NCBI RefSeq assembly: GCF_019504385.1
Contig: NZ_CP080590.1
Span: 2,832,001 to 2,896,000, forward strand
Direction of reading: 5' to 3'
DNA from: Devosia salina
GTDB lineage: Bacteria; Pseudomonadota; Alphaproteobacteria; Rhizobiales; Devosiaceae
Length of the DNA: 64,000 nt
This document shows, piece after piece, positions 16,807 through 25,168 of this stretch; position 1 is the stretch's first letter, and each line of letters opens with the position of its first letter. The position numbers and the translations under genes are program-made. The notes beneath the pieces are model-generated. The model saw nothing but the letters and a program-made list of their open reading frames with translations, was not told the DNA's origin and did not search any database.

Positions 16807-17670
16807 TCAGGTGGTGGCCGGCAGGGCGGCCGTGGCGGCCTCCACTTCGGCAAAGGTCGGACGCACCTCGCTCATCAGTGCCTTGCGCGCAAATTCGATG
16901 GCCATCACTGGTGGCTGTCCGCCGATATGGGCGAGCAGACCCACCTTGAGCGAGAGGTAGTATTTCGACTCCGCCTCGAAGATGTTCTTGAGCGATTGGG
17001 CCATCGGGCCGAAAAAGCCATAGGCAACGAAAACACCGAAGAAGGTACCCACCAGCGCGCCGCCGATCAGGTGGCCCAGCACCTCGGGCGGTTCGGTAAT
17101 GGCACCCATGGTCTTGATCACGCCCAGCACGGCGGCCACGATACCCAGTGCTGGCGTGCCGTCGGCAATCGACTGCATGGCCGATACGATCCGTTCCTGC
17201 TCCTGATGATGGGTCTCCAGTTCCTCGTCCATCAAGGCTTCCATCTCATGCACATTGTTGGACCCCATGGTCACCATGCGCATGTAGTCGCACACGAATT
17301 CCACCGCGTGGTGGTTCTTGGCGAAAGTGGGAAAGGCGTTGAACAGGGTCGAGTTGTGCGGGTCCTCGATATGCGGCTCGATCCCCAGAATACCCTTCTG
17401 CTGGATCAGCTTGTACATTGAGAACTGCAGGCCCAGCAGCTCGACATAGGCGGCCTTGTTATACTTCGGTCCCTTGAACAGTGTACCGAACATTGAAGGG
17501 ACGGCCTTGAGGACCGGGCCAGTATTGCCGATGATGAAGGCGCCGATCGCAGCGCCCAGAATGATGACGAATTCGAAGGGCTGCCATAGCACCTCCACAT
17601 GCCCACCCATCGCCGAATAGCCGCCGAACACACAGGCAAAGACGACGACAATACCGGCAATCAGACGCAT
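16807..17670 (-). CDS. motA: Flagellar motor stator protein MotA
   Basis: A 287-residue inner-membrane protein beginning MRLIAGIVVVFACVFGGYSAMGG, the usual alphaproteobacterial MotA start; an upstream in-frame ATG at 17739 would add 23 basic residues and is not favoured. Four transmembrane segments lie at about 1-20, 27-47, 170-190 and 205-225, with a cytoplasmic loop between the second and third that contacts the rotor. Prolines of ITEPPEVLGHLIGGALVGTF fit the torque-generating helix. Co-transcribed with motB. Confidence 0.95.
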   Translation of the reverse strand: MRLIAGIVVVFACVFGGYSAMGGHVEVLWQPFEFVIILGAAIGAFIIGNTGPVLKAVPSMFGTLFKGPKYNKAAYVELLGLQFSMYKLIQQKGILGIEPHIEDPHNSTLFNAFPTFAKNHHAVEFVCDYMRMVTMGSNNVHEMEALMDEELETHHQEQERIVSAMQSIADGTPALGIVAAVLGVIKTMGAITEPPEVLGHLIGGALVGTFFGVFVAYGFFGPMAQSLKNIFEAESKYYLSLKVGLLAHIGGQPPVMAIEFARKALMSEVRPTFAEVEAATAALPATT

Positions 17671-17789
17671 GGACTTACTCGAACTCGAACGCAACAAGCG
17701 CAGGACCGGGGCAGGAACACGCCCCCTCCGCGCGGCCATATTGGTTCAGTCAGGCTTAACAGGGGGTGTATGATGGGCCTGCGCGGCAG

Positions 17790-18188
17790 TCAGTCGCGGT
17801 CCAGCGCAAACTCCGGCCTCTGCTCTCCGCTCCGGCTATGCGTGTGCACCACCAGGGGCCGGATCTCCATTCGGCCGTATTTGAGGATCGGGTCATCCTC
17901 GAACAGCGGCATGAGTGCCTCCATGCTCTCCGCCTCGAGCAGCAGAAACCCGCCGACCACTTCCTTGGCCTCGGCATAGGGACCGTCGATGGAAATAAGC
18001 GCTCCATCCTGGAAGCGCAGGCTGCGCGCTGTCTCCAGTCCGGCCAGTGGTGAGGCGTAGATCAGGTGCCCGCTTTGGCGCAGCTTGTGGTCATGCGCGA
18101 TCGTCGCGTCATCGAGCTGCCGGAAATCCTCTGCCGTCAGATGATCCATCGAACCGGGTTCGAAATAGACCAGGGCCATGAAACGCAT
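17790..18188 (-). CDS. YciI/DGPF-family protein
   Basis: A 132-residue YCII-related protein with SIDGPYAEAKEVVGGFLLLEAE, the conserved DGP(F/Y)-E-K-x3-GGF signature. Start ATG 18188 has GGAGG five bases upstream, better than the ATG at 18200. Members are often paired with an ECF sigma factor, but none is adjacent here. Biochemical role unproven, possibly a dimeric ligand-binding or enzymatic ferredoxin-like fold. Confidence 0.88.
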   Translation of the reverse strand: MRFMALVYFEPGSMDHLTAEDFRQLDDATIAHDHKLRQSGHLIYASPLAGLETARSLRFQDGALISIDGPYAEAKEVVGGFLLLEAESMEALMPLFEDDPILKYGRMEIRPLVVHTHSRSGEQRPEFALDRD

Positions 18189-18354
18189 CGCGTCCTCCAT
18201 TTCTGCTTCTGGTCATGCGACGAACGAGGGCGGCAGATTTCGACAGGCATCCCGACTTTTTGGGCGTTCCAACCATCTGCGCGGGCCGCGGCCAGCGGTC
18301 CCCGGGTCGCCCCCCGGGGACAGATCGATGTTGCGCCGCCCTGGCGCCCGGTCC

Positions 18355-19221
18355 CTAGACCGTTCCGCGCGCCTTGCGCACGGCCAGCACCTTGTCGATG
18401 TCTGCAGCCGAGTGGCGCTCATGCAATTGCTCGTCTTCCGGGCCATTCCCGGCATTGACACAGCGGCCGCGTTTCACCGGCTCGCGTGCATCGACCTGCT
18501 TGGCCCAGCGCAGCACATTCTTGTAGGTGCCCACATCGAGGAATTCGGCCGCATTGTAGGAACGGCCCAGCACCAGCCCGCCATACCAGGGAAAGATGGC
18601 CATGTCGGCAATGGTGTACGCGCTGCCCGAGACATATTCCTGCTCGCCCAACTGCCGGTCCAGCACGTCAAGCTGGCGCTTGGTCTCCATGGCATAGCGG
18701 TTGATCGGATATTCTTGCTTGGTCGGCGCATAGGCGTAGAAGTGCCCGAACCCGCCCCCGACAAACGGCGCACTGCCCATCTGCCAGAACAGCCAGTTCA
18801 GCGTCTCGGTACGTTGTGCGATGTCCTTGGACAGGAAGGCGTCGAACTTGTCGGCGAGATAGACCATCATCGACCCGCTCTCGAACAGGCGGATTGGCTC
18901 GGCCGGACCGTAGTCAACCATCGCCGGGATCTTCGAGTTCGGGTTCACCGAAACAAAGCCCGAGCCGAACTGGTCACCCTTGCCGATATTGATGAGATAG
19001 GCGTCATATTCCGCATCATGCCCAGCTGCCAGAAGCTCTTCGAGCAGTATGGTCACCTTCTGCCCGTTCGGGGTCGCCAGCGAATAGAGCTGCAGCGGAT
19101 GCTTGCCGCGTGGCAGCTCCTTGTCGTGCGTCGCCCCGGCAATGGGTCTGTTGGTACTGGCGAAGGCGCCTCCGTTTTCCTTGTCCCAGGTCCAGACTTT
19201 GGGCGGCACGTATTCGTTCAT
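18355..19221 (-). CDS. yghU: YghU-type glutathione S-transferase
   Basis: A 288-residue Nu-class GST. It starts MNEYVPPKVWTWDKENGGAFASTNRP, and the thioredoxin-fold domain contains LYSLATPNGQKVTILLEEL with the Thr-Pro-Asn active-site region; PNSKIPAMVDYGPAEPIRLFESGSMMVYLA matches the glutathione-binding half. The C-terminal helical domain holds WLFWQMGSAPFVGGGFGHFYAYAP. Homologues show disulfide-bond reductase and organic peroxide activity. ATG 19221 has GGAG about 9 bases upstream. It sits alone, divergent from the THUMP methyltransferase gene. Confidence 0.92.
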   Translation of the reverse strand: MNEYVPPKVWTWDKENGGAFASTNRPIAGATHDKELPRGKHPLQLYSLATPNGQKVTILLEELLAAGHDAEYDAYLINIGKGDQFGSGFVSVNPNSKIPAMVDYGPAEPIRLFESGSMMVYLADKFDAFLSKDIAQRTETLNWLFWQMGSAPFVGGGFGHFYAYAPTKQEYPINRYAMETKRQLDVLDRQLGEQEYVSGSAYTIADMAIFPWYGGLVLGRSYNAAEFLDVGTYKNVLRWAKQVDAREPVKRGRCVNAGNGPEDEQLHERHSAADIDKVLAVRKARGTV

Positions 19222-19358
19222 GACGAGGCTCTCCGGCTGTGTGCTGATTGCTGGCGATTCATCCATCGCCTTTCACCGATATAAGCACAGAAAGTCGCGG
19301 CCGTAACCCACTCCTCCGCAACCTTGCCAGTCGATCCGCGCACAGCTACTGGTCAGCC

Positions 19359-20477
19359 ATGCACAGCCCCGCCTCCCACGACCCCTTCGACATCTTCCTG
19401 GTTGCCACGCCCGGCCTCGAGGCACCGCTGTGCGAAGAAGCCCTTGCCGCGGGCTTCTCCGGCGCTGTCGTGACCGATGGCGGCGTCACTTTTCCGGGCA
19501 CCTGGCCCGATGTGTGGCGCGCCAATCTGATGCTTCGCGGCGCCACCCGGGTCCTGGCGCGGGTCGCGTCCTTCCGCGCCATGCACCTCGCCCAGCTCGA
19601 CAAGCGGGCGCGCAAGGTCGACTGGACCAGCGTGCTGCGACCCGATATTCCCGTGCATGTCGAAGCCAGTTGCAGGCGCTCGCGCATCTATCACGCCGGG
19701 GCGGCCGCCCAGCGCGTCGCCACCGCCATCACGCAAACCCTGGGCGCCCCGATCGCCGAGGATGCAGCCCTGCGCATGCTGGTGCGGATCGAGGATGACC
19801 TCGTCACCATCAGCATCGACACCACCGGCGCCTCCCTCCACAAACGCGGCTTCAAGGAGGGCGTCGCCAAGGCCCCGATGCGCGAAACCATGGCCGCGAT
19901 GTTCCTCAGGCAATGCGGATATTCCGGCACCGAACCCGTGCTCGATCCCATGTGTGGCTCGGCCACCTTCGTCATCGAGGCGGCCGAGATTGCCCTGGGT
20001 CTGCGCCCCGGTCGCGAGCGCGATTTTGCCTTCGAGCACCTCCCCGGTTTCGACCCCGATGCCTGGACCGATCTGCGCAAGCCCGCCGCGCTGACCCCGA
20101 CCGCGCTGCGCTTCCATGGCACCGACCGCGATCCCGGCGCCATCCGCATGGCCACCGAGAACGCCGCGCGCGCCGGCGTCGCGGACCTCACGCGTTTCGA
20201 ACAGAAATCCATCGAGGATTTGACCCCGCCCGATGGCCCGGCCGGCCTGGTCATCGTCAATCCGCCCTATGGCACGCGCATCGGCAGCAAGGGGCCGCTG
20301 ATCGGCCTGCACCGCACCCTTGGCACAGTGCTCAAGACCCGCTTTGCCGGCTGGCGCGTCGGCATTGTCACCGCGGACAAGCAGTTGGCCCAGGCCACCG
20401 GCCTGAGTTTCGATACGCCATTGCCACCCGTCCTGCATGGCGGCATCCGCGTGGCGCTTTATCGGGCCAGTCTCTAG
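19359..20477 (+). CDS. THUMP-domain class I SAM-dependent RNA methyltransferase
   Basis: A 372-residue RNA methyltransferase resembling the N-terminal half of RlmL (23S rRNA m2G2445). A short N-terminal RNA-binding ferredoxin/THUMP region (FLVATPGLEAPLCEEALAAGF; VHVEASCRRSRIYH) precedes the methyltransferase with PVLDPMCGSATFVIEAA as SAM-binding motif I and NPPYGTRIG as the catalytic N-P-P-Y motif for amino-group methylation. Its stop overlaps the convergent HD-GYP gene stop by three bases. Exact rRNA position is not decided by sequence. Confidence 0.9.
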   Translation: MHSPASHDPFDIFLVATPGLEAPLCEEALAAGFSGAVVTDGGVTFPGTWPDVWRANLMLRGATRVLARVASFRAMHLAQLDKRARKVDWTSVLRPDIPVHVEASCRRSRIYHAGAAAQRVATAITQTLGAPIAEDAALRMLVRIEDDLVTISIDTTGASLHKRGFKEGVAKAPMRETMAAMFLRQCGYSGTEPVLDPMCGSATFVIEAAEIALGLRPGRERDFAFEHLPGFDPDAWTDLRKPAALTPTALRFHGTDRDPGAIRMATENAARAGVADLTRFEQKSIEDLTPPDGPAGLVIVNPPYGTRIGSKGPLIGLHRTLGTVLKTRFAGWRVGIVTADKQLAQATGLSFDTPLPPVLHGGIRVALYRASL

Positions 20478-21841
20478 GCCGCCTGTTCCCCGGCTTCGGC
20501 CACGCCCTCGAGGCGAACAAAACCACGCTGCAGTGCCGCGAACACGTCCGGGTCAATGCCGGAGCCGACTTCTTTTTCCATGATCTCGAAGGCCGCCGAA
20601 ACCGGCATTGCCTTGCGATAGGGCCGGTCTGCCGTCAGCGCGTCGAAAATGTCGGCCACCGTCACGATGCGCGTATCGAGGTCGATGACCTCCGCCCTGA
20701 TCCCGCGCGGATAACCCCGCCCATCAAGCTTTTCGTGGTGGTCTCCGGCAATGCGGGCCAGGTCCTGAAAGGCCGCGATCTTGTTCAGGATCACCCGCCC
20801 AAGTTCCGGGTGCCGGCGGATCTGGGCCCATTCGTCCTCGTCCGGCTTGCCGTTCTTGTCGAGCACGCTGTTGGACACGCCCAGCTTGCCGATATCATGC
20901 AGCAGCGCCGCCCGTTTCAGCCAGCGCCGCCGCTCCGGGGCATACCCCATCTCCTCGGCGATCAGCTCGGTAAACAGCGCCACCCGGTCGCTGTGTCCGG
21001 CCGTGAACGGGCTCTTGGCGTCCACCACCTGGGCAAACCCGGCCGCGATATCATCGAGATAATCCTCATCCACGGCCCGGGCCAGGGCGGCCGGTTCCAG
21101 CGCGACCACCCGCTCGGCCAGGTCATTGGCCAGCAACGCCGACCAGAACGCATCATCCGCGCGCAGGGCCACAATCTGCTCCACCAGCGCCGGATCGAAC
21201 CAGCGCCCGGCCCGCTCCGTGACTTCGGCCAGCGCCGCCTCGGCTCCGCCCCGCATGAAGAACACATCCAGCACCTGCGCCAAAAGCGCGATCCGCCCAA
21301 ACAGCGAAATTGCCGGGCCTGCCAGCCCCAGCGGTTGCCCGCTGCCGTCCCAGTGTTCGTCGAGGTCGAGAATGCCCTGCGCCACCGCTTCGGAGAACCG
21401 CATGCTGCGCGCGATCTCGGCGCCGCGCTGGCAGCGCGTTTCGATCAGTTCCTTCGAGATTTCCCCGCCATTGCGCGCTATGTGCACCAGCGTCTGCAAC
21501 CGTTCGACAAAGCCCGATTTCCGCGCCGTGTTGGCCAGAAGGAACCGCAGGATTTCGGGCAGCTTGTTGTCGACGACCTTGTAGGCGCCCTTGAAGCTCA
21601 GATCGTCGGCCAGATAGAGCTGGCAGATACGGGCGGCGTTGGAGCTGCAGCCGATATCCTTGAGCAGAAGCGTATAATAGAGGTCCGACAGCGCGGCCTC
21701 ATCCAGGCCGAGGCCCCGGCCCACATGCATGCCGATCCAGCAGCATCTCAGGCTATGGCCCACCGGCTGCCCCTCGGTGATATCGAGCGCAAAGCTCAGC
21801 GCCCCGACCACTTCAGACAGATGGATGTTCCGCTCGTCCAT
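20474..21841 (-). CDS. HD-GYP domain phosphodiesterase, tandem with degenerate HD half
   Basis: A 455-residue protein. The second half has a full HD-GYP signature: RAALLHDIGKLGVSN, then HHEKLDGRGYPRG and TVADIFDALTADRPYR. The first half looks like a degenerate copy, with LLKDIG where LLHDIG is expected and HWDGSGQPLG instead of HHE-DG-GYP. The active half should hydrolyse cyclic di-GMP. Start ATG 21841 follows GAGGA with good spacing; an ATG at 21856 lacks one. No transmembrane segment. It precedes, on the other strand, a receiver-only response regulator that could control it. Confidence 0.92.
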   Translation of the reverse strand: MDERNIHLSEVVGALSFALDITEGQPVGHSLRCCWIGMHVGRGLGLDEAALSDLYYTLLLKDIGCSSNAARICQLYLADDLSFKGAYKVVDNKLPEILRFLLANTARKSGFVERLQTLVHIARNGGEISKELIETRCQRGAEIARSMRFSEAVAQGILDLDEHWDGSGQPLGLAGPAISLFGRIALLAQVLDVFFMRGGAEAALAEVTERAGRWFDPALVEQIVALRADDAFWSALLANDLAERVVALEPAALARAVDEDYLDDIAAGFAQVVDAKSPFTAGHSDRVALFTELIAEEMGYAPERRRWLKRAALLHDIGKLGVSNSVLDKNGKPDEDEWAQIRRHPELGRVILNKIAAFQDLARIAGDHHEKLDGRGYPRGIRAEVIDLDTRIVTVADIFDALTADRPYRKAMPVSAAFEIMEKEVGSGIDPDVFAALQRGFVRLEGVAEAGEQAA

Positions 21842-22030
21842 GGCTTTCCTCTCCATTGGACCAAAGCCTATCCGGGAATCCTTAAGCGACCGTCGTGACC
21901 TGCGCGCCGCCATATCCGTGACAATTTGAACCAAATGCTAACCATGTGATCAGCCATGCGGCGCGCGCATGCAACGATTGGCCTCCCAGCGGCTTCCCCT
22001 CCCAGGTACCGCGTAACGAGGGGAACCGAA

Positions 22031-22399
22031 ATGACCGAGCTGTCGCGCATACTTGTCGTCGAGGATCAGCCCCTGCTGCTGCTCGATCTCATCGACCAGT
22101 TGGCCGAGCTGGGCTTCGAGGCCCTGCCCGCCGGCAGCGCGCGCACCGCCGCACGGCTCCTCGATACCGGGATTGACGCGCTGGTCACCGATATCGAACT
22201 GGGCAGTGGTCCCGATGGCCTCGCTCTGGCGCGGCTTGCCGCCCGCGCCCATCCCGGCCTGCCCATCGTGGTGGTCTCCGGCGGCATCTGCCCCAGCCCG
22301 GCCGAACTGCCGCCCGGCGCCATGTTCATCGCCAAGCCCTATTCGGTCGACGCCATCCTCGCCGCCCTCCGCCGCCAGGCCTTGTGCCGCGCCGCCTGA
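22031..22399 (+). CDS. Single-domain response regulator
   Basis: A 122-residue receiver domain with no output domain. ILVVEDQPLLLLDLID supplies the acidic pocket, VTDIELG holds the phosphorylated Asp (about 55), VVVSGG the switch Ser and AKPYS the Lys. AGGGGAACCGAA before the ATG gives a ribosome site. It is divergent from the HD-GYP gene, so it may act in phosphorelay to diguanylate signalling or in general stress signalling; the CsbD gene with an EcfG promoter follows. Confidence 0.9.
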   Translation: MTELSRILVVEDQPLLLLDLIDQLAELGFEALPAGSARTAARLLDTGIDALVTDIELGSGPDGLALARLAARAHPGLPIVVVSGGICPSPAELPPGAMFIAKPYSVDAILAALRRQALCRAA

Positions 22400-22442
22400 G
22401 CGTCGCCCCGGCATCCGCATCTCCCCGATCCGATCACTTATT

Positions 22443-22467
22443 GGAACGTCCCCCGAGCCCGGACGTT
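22443..22467 (+). promoter_or_regulatory. EcfG-type general stress promoter
   Basis: GGAAC, 16 bases, CGTT: a full match to the EcfG consensus. It lies 32 bases before the CsbD start codon, the right distance for its promoter. Confidence 0.82.
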
Positions 22468-22498
22468 CTTCCACCACACCCAAACAAGGAGTTTGATC

Positions 22499-22699
22499 AT
22501 GGACTGGAACCGTATCGAAGGCAGCTGGAAACAGTTTTCGGGCAAGGCCAAGGAAAACTGGGGCAAGCTTACCGATGACGATATCGCCCAGATCAACGGC
22601 AATCGCGAGCAGCTCGAAGGCAAGATCCAGGAGCGCTATGGCAAGGCCAAGGACGACGTCCGCAAGGAAGTGGACGACTGGTCCAGCCAGATGAACTGA
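22499..22699 (+). CDS. CsbD family stress protein
   Basis: A 66-residue hydrophilic protein starting MDWNRIEGSWKQFSGKAKENWGKLTDDD, the hallmark of CsbD proteins. AAGGAG stands 7 bases before the ATG. Members are abundant stress-induced proteins under the general stress sigma factor (SigB in Bacillus), and here an EcfG promoter is present. Biochemical function unknown. A terminator follows. Confidence 0.95.
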   Translation: MDWNRIEGSWKQFSGKAKENWGKLTDDDIAQINGNREQLEGKIQERYGKAKDDVRKEVDDWSSQMN

Positions 22700-22718
22700 T
22701 CGATCCCTGATCATGAAA

Positions 22719-22748
22719 AGGGCCCGGTTCACCGACCGGACTTTTTTG
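22719..22748 (+). terminator. Probable terminator after CsbD gene
   Basis: CCGGT-TCACCG-ACCGG stem-loop followed by ACTTTTTTG. The stem is short but the T-run is clear. Confidence 0.65.
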
Positions 22749-22804
22749 TCGTCCCAACCATGCTAGCTTTCCCGCACAACCGACACCGCTTGGAGGGGCA
22801 AGCC

Positions 22805-23155
22805 ATGCCCGGGCACAAGATCTATGCCATGAGCGTCGCCAGCGTTTACCCGCTCTATATCAAGAAGGTCGAGCGCAAGGGCCGCAGCAAGGACGAGGTC
22901 GATCAGGTCATCCGCTGGCTCACCGGCTTCGACCAGGCCGCGCTCGAGACCGAGCTGGACAGCAAGACCAGCTTCGAGGACTTCTTCTCCAGGGCCCCCG
23001 CGCTCAACCCCAATAGATCCCTCATCAAGGGCACCATCTGCGGCGTCCGCATCGAGGAGATCGAGGAAGAAACCATGCGCGAAATCCGCTACCTCGACAA
23101 ACTCGTCGACGAACTCGCCAAGGGCCGCCCGATGGAAAAGATACTTCGCAACTAG
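22805..23155 (+). CDS. DUF2200 domain-containing protein
   Basis: A 116-residue cytoplasmic protein with the DUF2200 pattern: MSVASVYPLYIKKVERKGRSKDEVDQVIRWLTG, ALNPNRSLIKGTICGVRIEEIEE, EIRYLDKLVDELAKGRPMEKILR. GGAGGGG precedes the ATG at 22805. Function unknown. It is followed by a repeat of family A. Confidence 0.93.
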   Translation: MPGHKIYAMSVASVYPLYIKKVERKGRSKDEVDQVIRWLTGFDQAALETELDSKTSFEDFFSRAPALNPNRSLIKGTICGVRIEEIEEETMREIRYLDKLVDELAKGRPMEKILRN

Positions 23156-23190
23156 CACCGCGTTGCACGCACCCGCCCCAACCCCTTTCT

Positions 23191-23259
23191 CCTCCCCCTG
23201 GATGGGGGAGGTAGCGTCGCTAGGCCCGCAGGGCCGTAGCAAAGCTAGGTGGGGGTGCG
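23191..23259 (+). repeat. Intergenic palindromic repeat, family A copy 1
   Basis: Begins with hairpin CCTCCCCCTG-GAT-GGGGGAGG, then GTAGCG, a second small hairpin GGCCCGCAGGGCC, and ends TAGGTGGGGGTGCG. Closely similar to 23901-23970 and, less so, to 30756-30821. Confidence 0.85.
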
Positions 23260-23400
23260 CACACTCTCAAAATGACAGCCGCCCCCGCGCCGGCCGTTTC
23301 ACATCATCCCCAGACCGCCTACATAATGGCGACCCCAGCCTGCGCCGCGATAATGCGTGCCCGAGGCCCCCTCGCCTAAGCTTGAACCAGGATTTTCTCA

Positions 23401-23883
23401 GTGAGCGTAGCTTTTACCAAGGAAGACAGCGCCGAGACGGCCGCCGAAACCATGCTGCCGGAAAAGCCCGTGCCCGCCGGCCCGAATCTCGTGACCGCCA
23501 ACGGGCTGGCGCAACTCCAGCGACAACTGGCCGAAGCCAGTGCCGCTTATGAAGCCGCCCTCGCCATCGAAGACATCAACGAGCGCCGCCGCCATTCCGC
23601 CAATCCCTGGCGCGACCTGCGCTACCTCAACGAGCGCATCCGCACCGCCCAGCTCGTCCCGCCGCCTGAAAGCAACGACACCGTCGCCTTCGGCTCCCGC
23701 GTGACGTTTCAACGCGACGACGGCCGCACCCAGACCTTCACTATCGTCGGCGAAGACGAAGCCGACCCCAAGGCGGGCACCTTGTCCTTCGCTTCGCCCC
23801 TGGCCCGGGCGCTGATGGGCAAGGCTGTGGGGGATGTGGCCACGCTAGGCGAGGCCGAGGTGGAGATTGTGGGGATCGGGTGA
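23401..23883 (+). CDS. GreA/GreB-like elongation factor domain protein
   Basis: A 160-residue protein starting at GTG. Residues about 30-85 give a short coiled-coil-like N-terminal region, and about 90-160 the FKBP-like C-terminal Gre domain (DTVAFGSRVTFQRDDGRTQTFTIVGEDEADPKAGTLSFASPLARALMGKAVGD). The acidic tip typical of GreA is not evident, so it may bind RNA polymerase without transcript-cleavage activity. A canonical greA occurs at 38690, so this is a second, divergent family member. It is bracketed by two copies of repeat family A. Confidence 0.85.
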   Translation: MSVAFTKEDSAETAAETMLPEKPVPAGPNLVTANGLAQLQRQLAEASAAYEAALAIEDINERRRHSANPWRDLRYLNERIRTAQLVPPPESNDTVAFGSRVTFQRDDGRTQTFTIVGEDEADPKAGTLSFASPLARALMGKAVGDVATLGEAEVEIVGIG

Positions 23884-23900
23884 TGGGAGTGCGATCTTCA

Positions 23901-23970
23901 CCTCCCCCTTGACGGGGGAGGTAGCGCCGCTAGGCCCAAAGGGCCGTAGCAGAGCTAGGAGGGGGTGCCG
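23901..23970 (+). repeat. Intergenic palindromic repeat, family A copy 2
   Basis: Same architecture and orientation as 23191-23259, with GGCCCAAAGGGCC as the second hairpin. The two copies flank the Gre-like gene in direct orientation. Confidence 0.85.
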
Positions 23971-23993
23971 ACGCGCACGACATCTCGCGAGAG

Positions 23994-24290
23994 CTAAGCC
24001 TCCGTAAGCGCCCGCAAAACCGCCTCAGGCTCCTTCTCCATCACCCGCAACAGCGTCCGCGCCGCGCCGCTTGGCTGCCGCTCCCCCTGCTCCCACTTGC
24101 GATAGCCAGACGTGCTAGTGCCCAGCATGAGCGCCATCTGCTCCTGCGTCAGGTTGAGCGACTTGCGGATAGACCGGGCATCAATGGCTTCAAGATCGAC
24201 CCGATGCTCGACCACACCCGTTTTCGCGCCCTCGACATGTGCCAGCGCTTCACCCATCGCCTCGATCAGGTCTTTGCCAAACTTGCTCAT
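23994..24290 (-). CDS. HTH antitoxin of a HigBA/RelBE-like module
   Basis: A 98-residue protein whose C-terminal half is an Xre-type helix-turn-helix (SIRKSLNLTQEQMALMLGTSTSGYRKWEQGERQPSGAARTLL). The ATG overlaps the stop of the upstream toxin gene by four bases, so the two are coupled. The toxin-first order is that of HigBA. The antitoxin should neutralise the toxin and repress the operon at the palindrome upstream of it. Confidence 0.92.
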   Translation of the reverse strand: MSKFGKDLIEAMGEALAHVEGAKTGVVEHRVDLEAIDARSIRKSLNLTQEQMALMLGTSTSGYRKWEQGERQPSGAARTLLRVMEKEPEAVLRALTEA

Positions 24291-24625
24291 GCCTTGCTCC
24301 TGTATGCAGTCTTGATCGCGACCGCGATCGCCTTGACGGCCGCCTTTTCGTCAGCCGTCAGATTGGTCTTGTCGCCCTTGCCATAGACCAGCAGGGCAAA
24401 AATCGGCGCGTTCTCGTCGAACACATAATAGATGACGCGCGCACCGCCCCGCTTGCCCCTGCCATGCGCCGCCACACGAACCTTGCGCACACCCGCCGTG
24501 CCGGGGATTTCATCGCCGGCATAGGGATTGCTCGCCAGAAACGCGATTACCGCCGCCTTCTCATCCGGATCGAACAGACGCTCGGCTTGGCGGACGAAAA
24601 GAGAGGTTTCAGCAACGGTCTGCAT
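24287..24625 (-). CDS. RelE/HigB-type mRNA interferase toxin
   Basis: A 112-residue basic protein with the RelE-superfamily layout: FVRQAERLFDPDEKAAVIAFLASNP, GVRKVRVAAHGRGKRGGARVIYYVF, FALLVYGKGDKTNLTADEKAAV. It resembles HigB-2-like toxins that cut mRNA on the ribosome. Its gene precedes the antitoxin gene and a perfect palindrome lies 12 bases before its ATG. No stress or plasmid maintenance function can be read from sequence. Confidence 0.92.
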   Translation of the reverse strand: MQTVAETSLFVRQAERLFDPDEKAAVIAFLASNPYAGDEIPGTAGVRKVRVAAHGRGKRGGARVIYYVFDENAPIFALLVYGKGDKTNLTADEKAAVKAIAVAIKTAYRSKA

Positions 24626-24636
24626 GAAAGAACATA

Positions 24637-24651
24637 TACCCCATTGGGGTA
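24637..24651. promoter_or_regulatory. Probable toxin-antitoxin operator
   Basis: TACCCCA-T-TGGGGTA is a perfect inverted repeat with a one-base centre, just upstream of the toxin start. Palindromes in this position are the usual binding sites of Xre-type antitoxins. Confidence 0.8.
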
Positions 24652-24805
24652 GTTACATCAAGCCGGCGATTTGATGAGCCACGGCCCTCAGCTTGATGTG
24701 CCGCGAAGCGTTCCAGACAGACCCACCCACAACACGATTTATCCCCGCTGTCTCGACCGGTGAGAACATCGCTTGAAAATACAAACGGTGACGACGGTGA
24801 CGACG

Positions 24806-25162
24806 ATGACGAAGCTCCCCACCCTGGAATATCTTCTAAGTGCTCGCAGTTCGCTGCTAGACTTGAAGATGCACGCCCTGTCCCTTCAAATTCAGTCGTT
24901 GCTGAGCAAGTATCGGCCGGACCAGCCGAGAGTTCCGGCTGGCAATCCTGATGGTGGACAATGGACTTTTGGCGACGCCAATGTCGAAAGCATTCATGTA
25001 GCCGGCAGGTATGATCCCGCTCGCGCCGAGCTATGCGATGCCCAACTTCAGTTGGACGAGGAGCTGTGCAGAATGGCCGGAAGCGCGAAATGCTGGTCCC
25101 TCTCAATGGATAGGCACGCAGCATGCATGAAGGGCAACTTCGTTCCCAAACTGAGGTTCTAG
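24806..25162 (+). CDS. Hypothetical protein with VPAGNPDGGQWT motif and four-Cys tail; effector candidate
   Basis: A 118-residue protein from ATG 24806 (a TTG at 24773 would add 11 residues). The N-terminus LPTLEYLLSARSSLLDLK is helical. The central YRPDQPRVPAGNPDGGQWT is a motif I know from rhizobial toxin-like and phage-associated proteins. The C-terminus has four spaced cysteines (ELCDAQ, ELCRMAG, KCWSLSM, ACMKG), compatible with disulfides. A DUF6968 gene follows 6 bases later. An effector/immunity relation is inference; no secretion signal is visible. Confidence 0.7.
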   Translation: MTKLPTLEYLLSARSSLLDLKMHALSLQIQSLLSKYRPDQPRVPAGNPDGGQWTFGDANVESIHVAGRYDPARAELCDAQLQLDEELCRMAGSAKCWSLSMDRHAACMKGNFVPKLRF

Positions 25163-25168
25163 ATTCAG

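Noticed and set aside
24609..25124. Minus-strand open frame of 171 codons over the effector candidate
   Set aside because: It overlaps the start of the toxin gene and its operator, and the plus-strand frame carries a known motif (VPAGNPDGGQWT).
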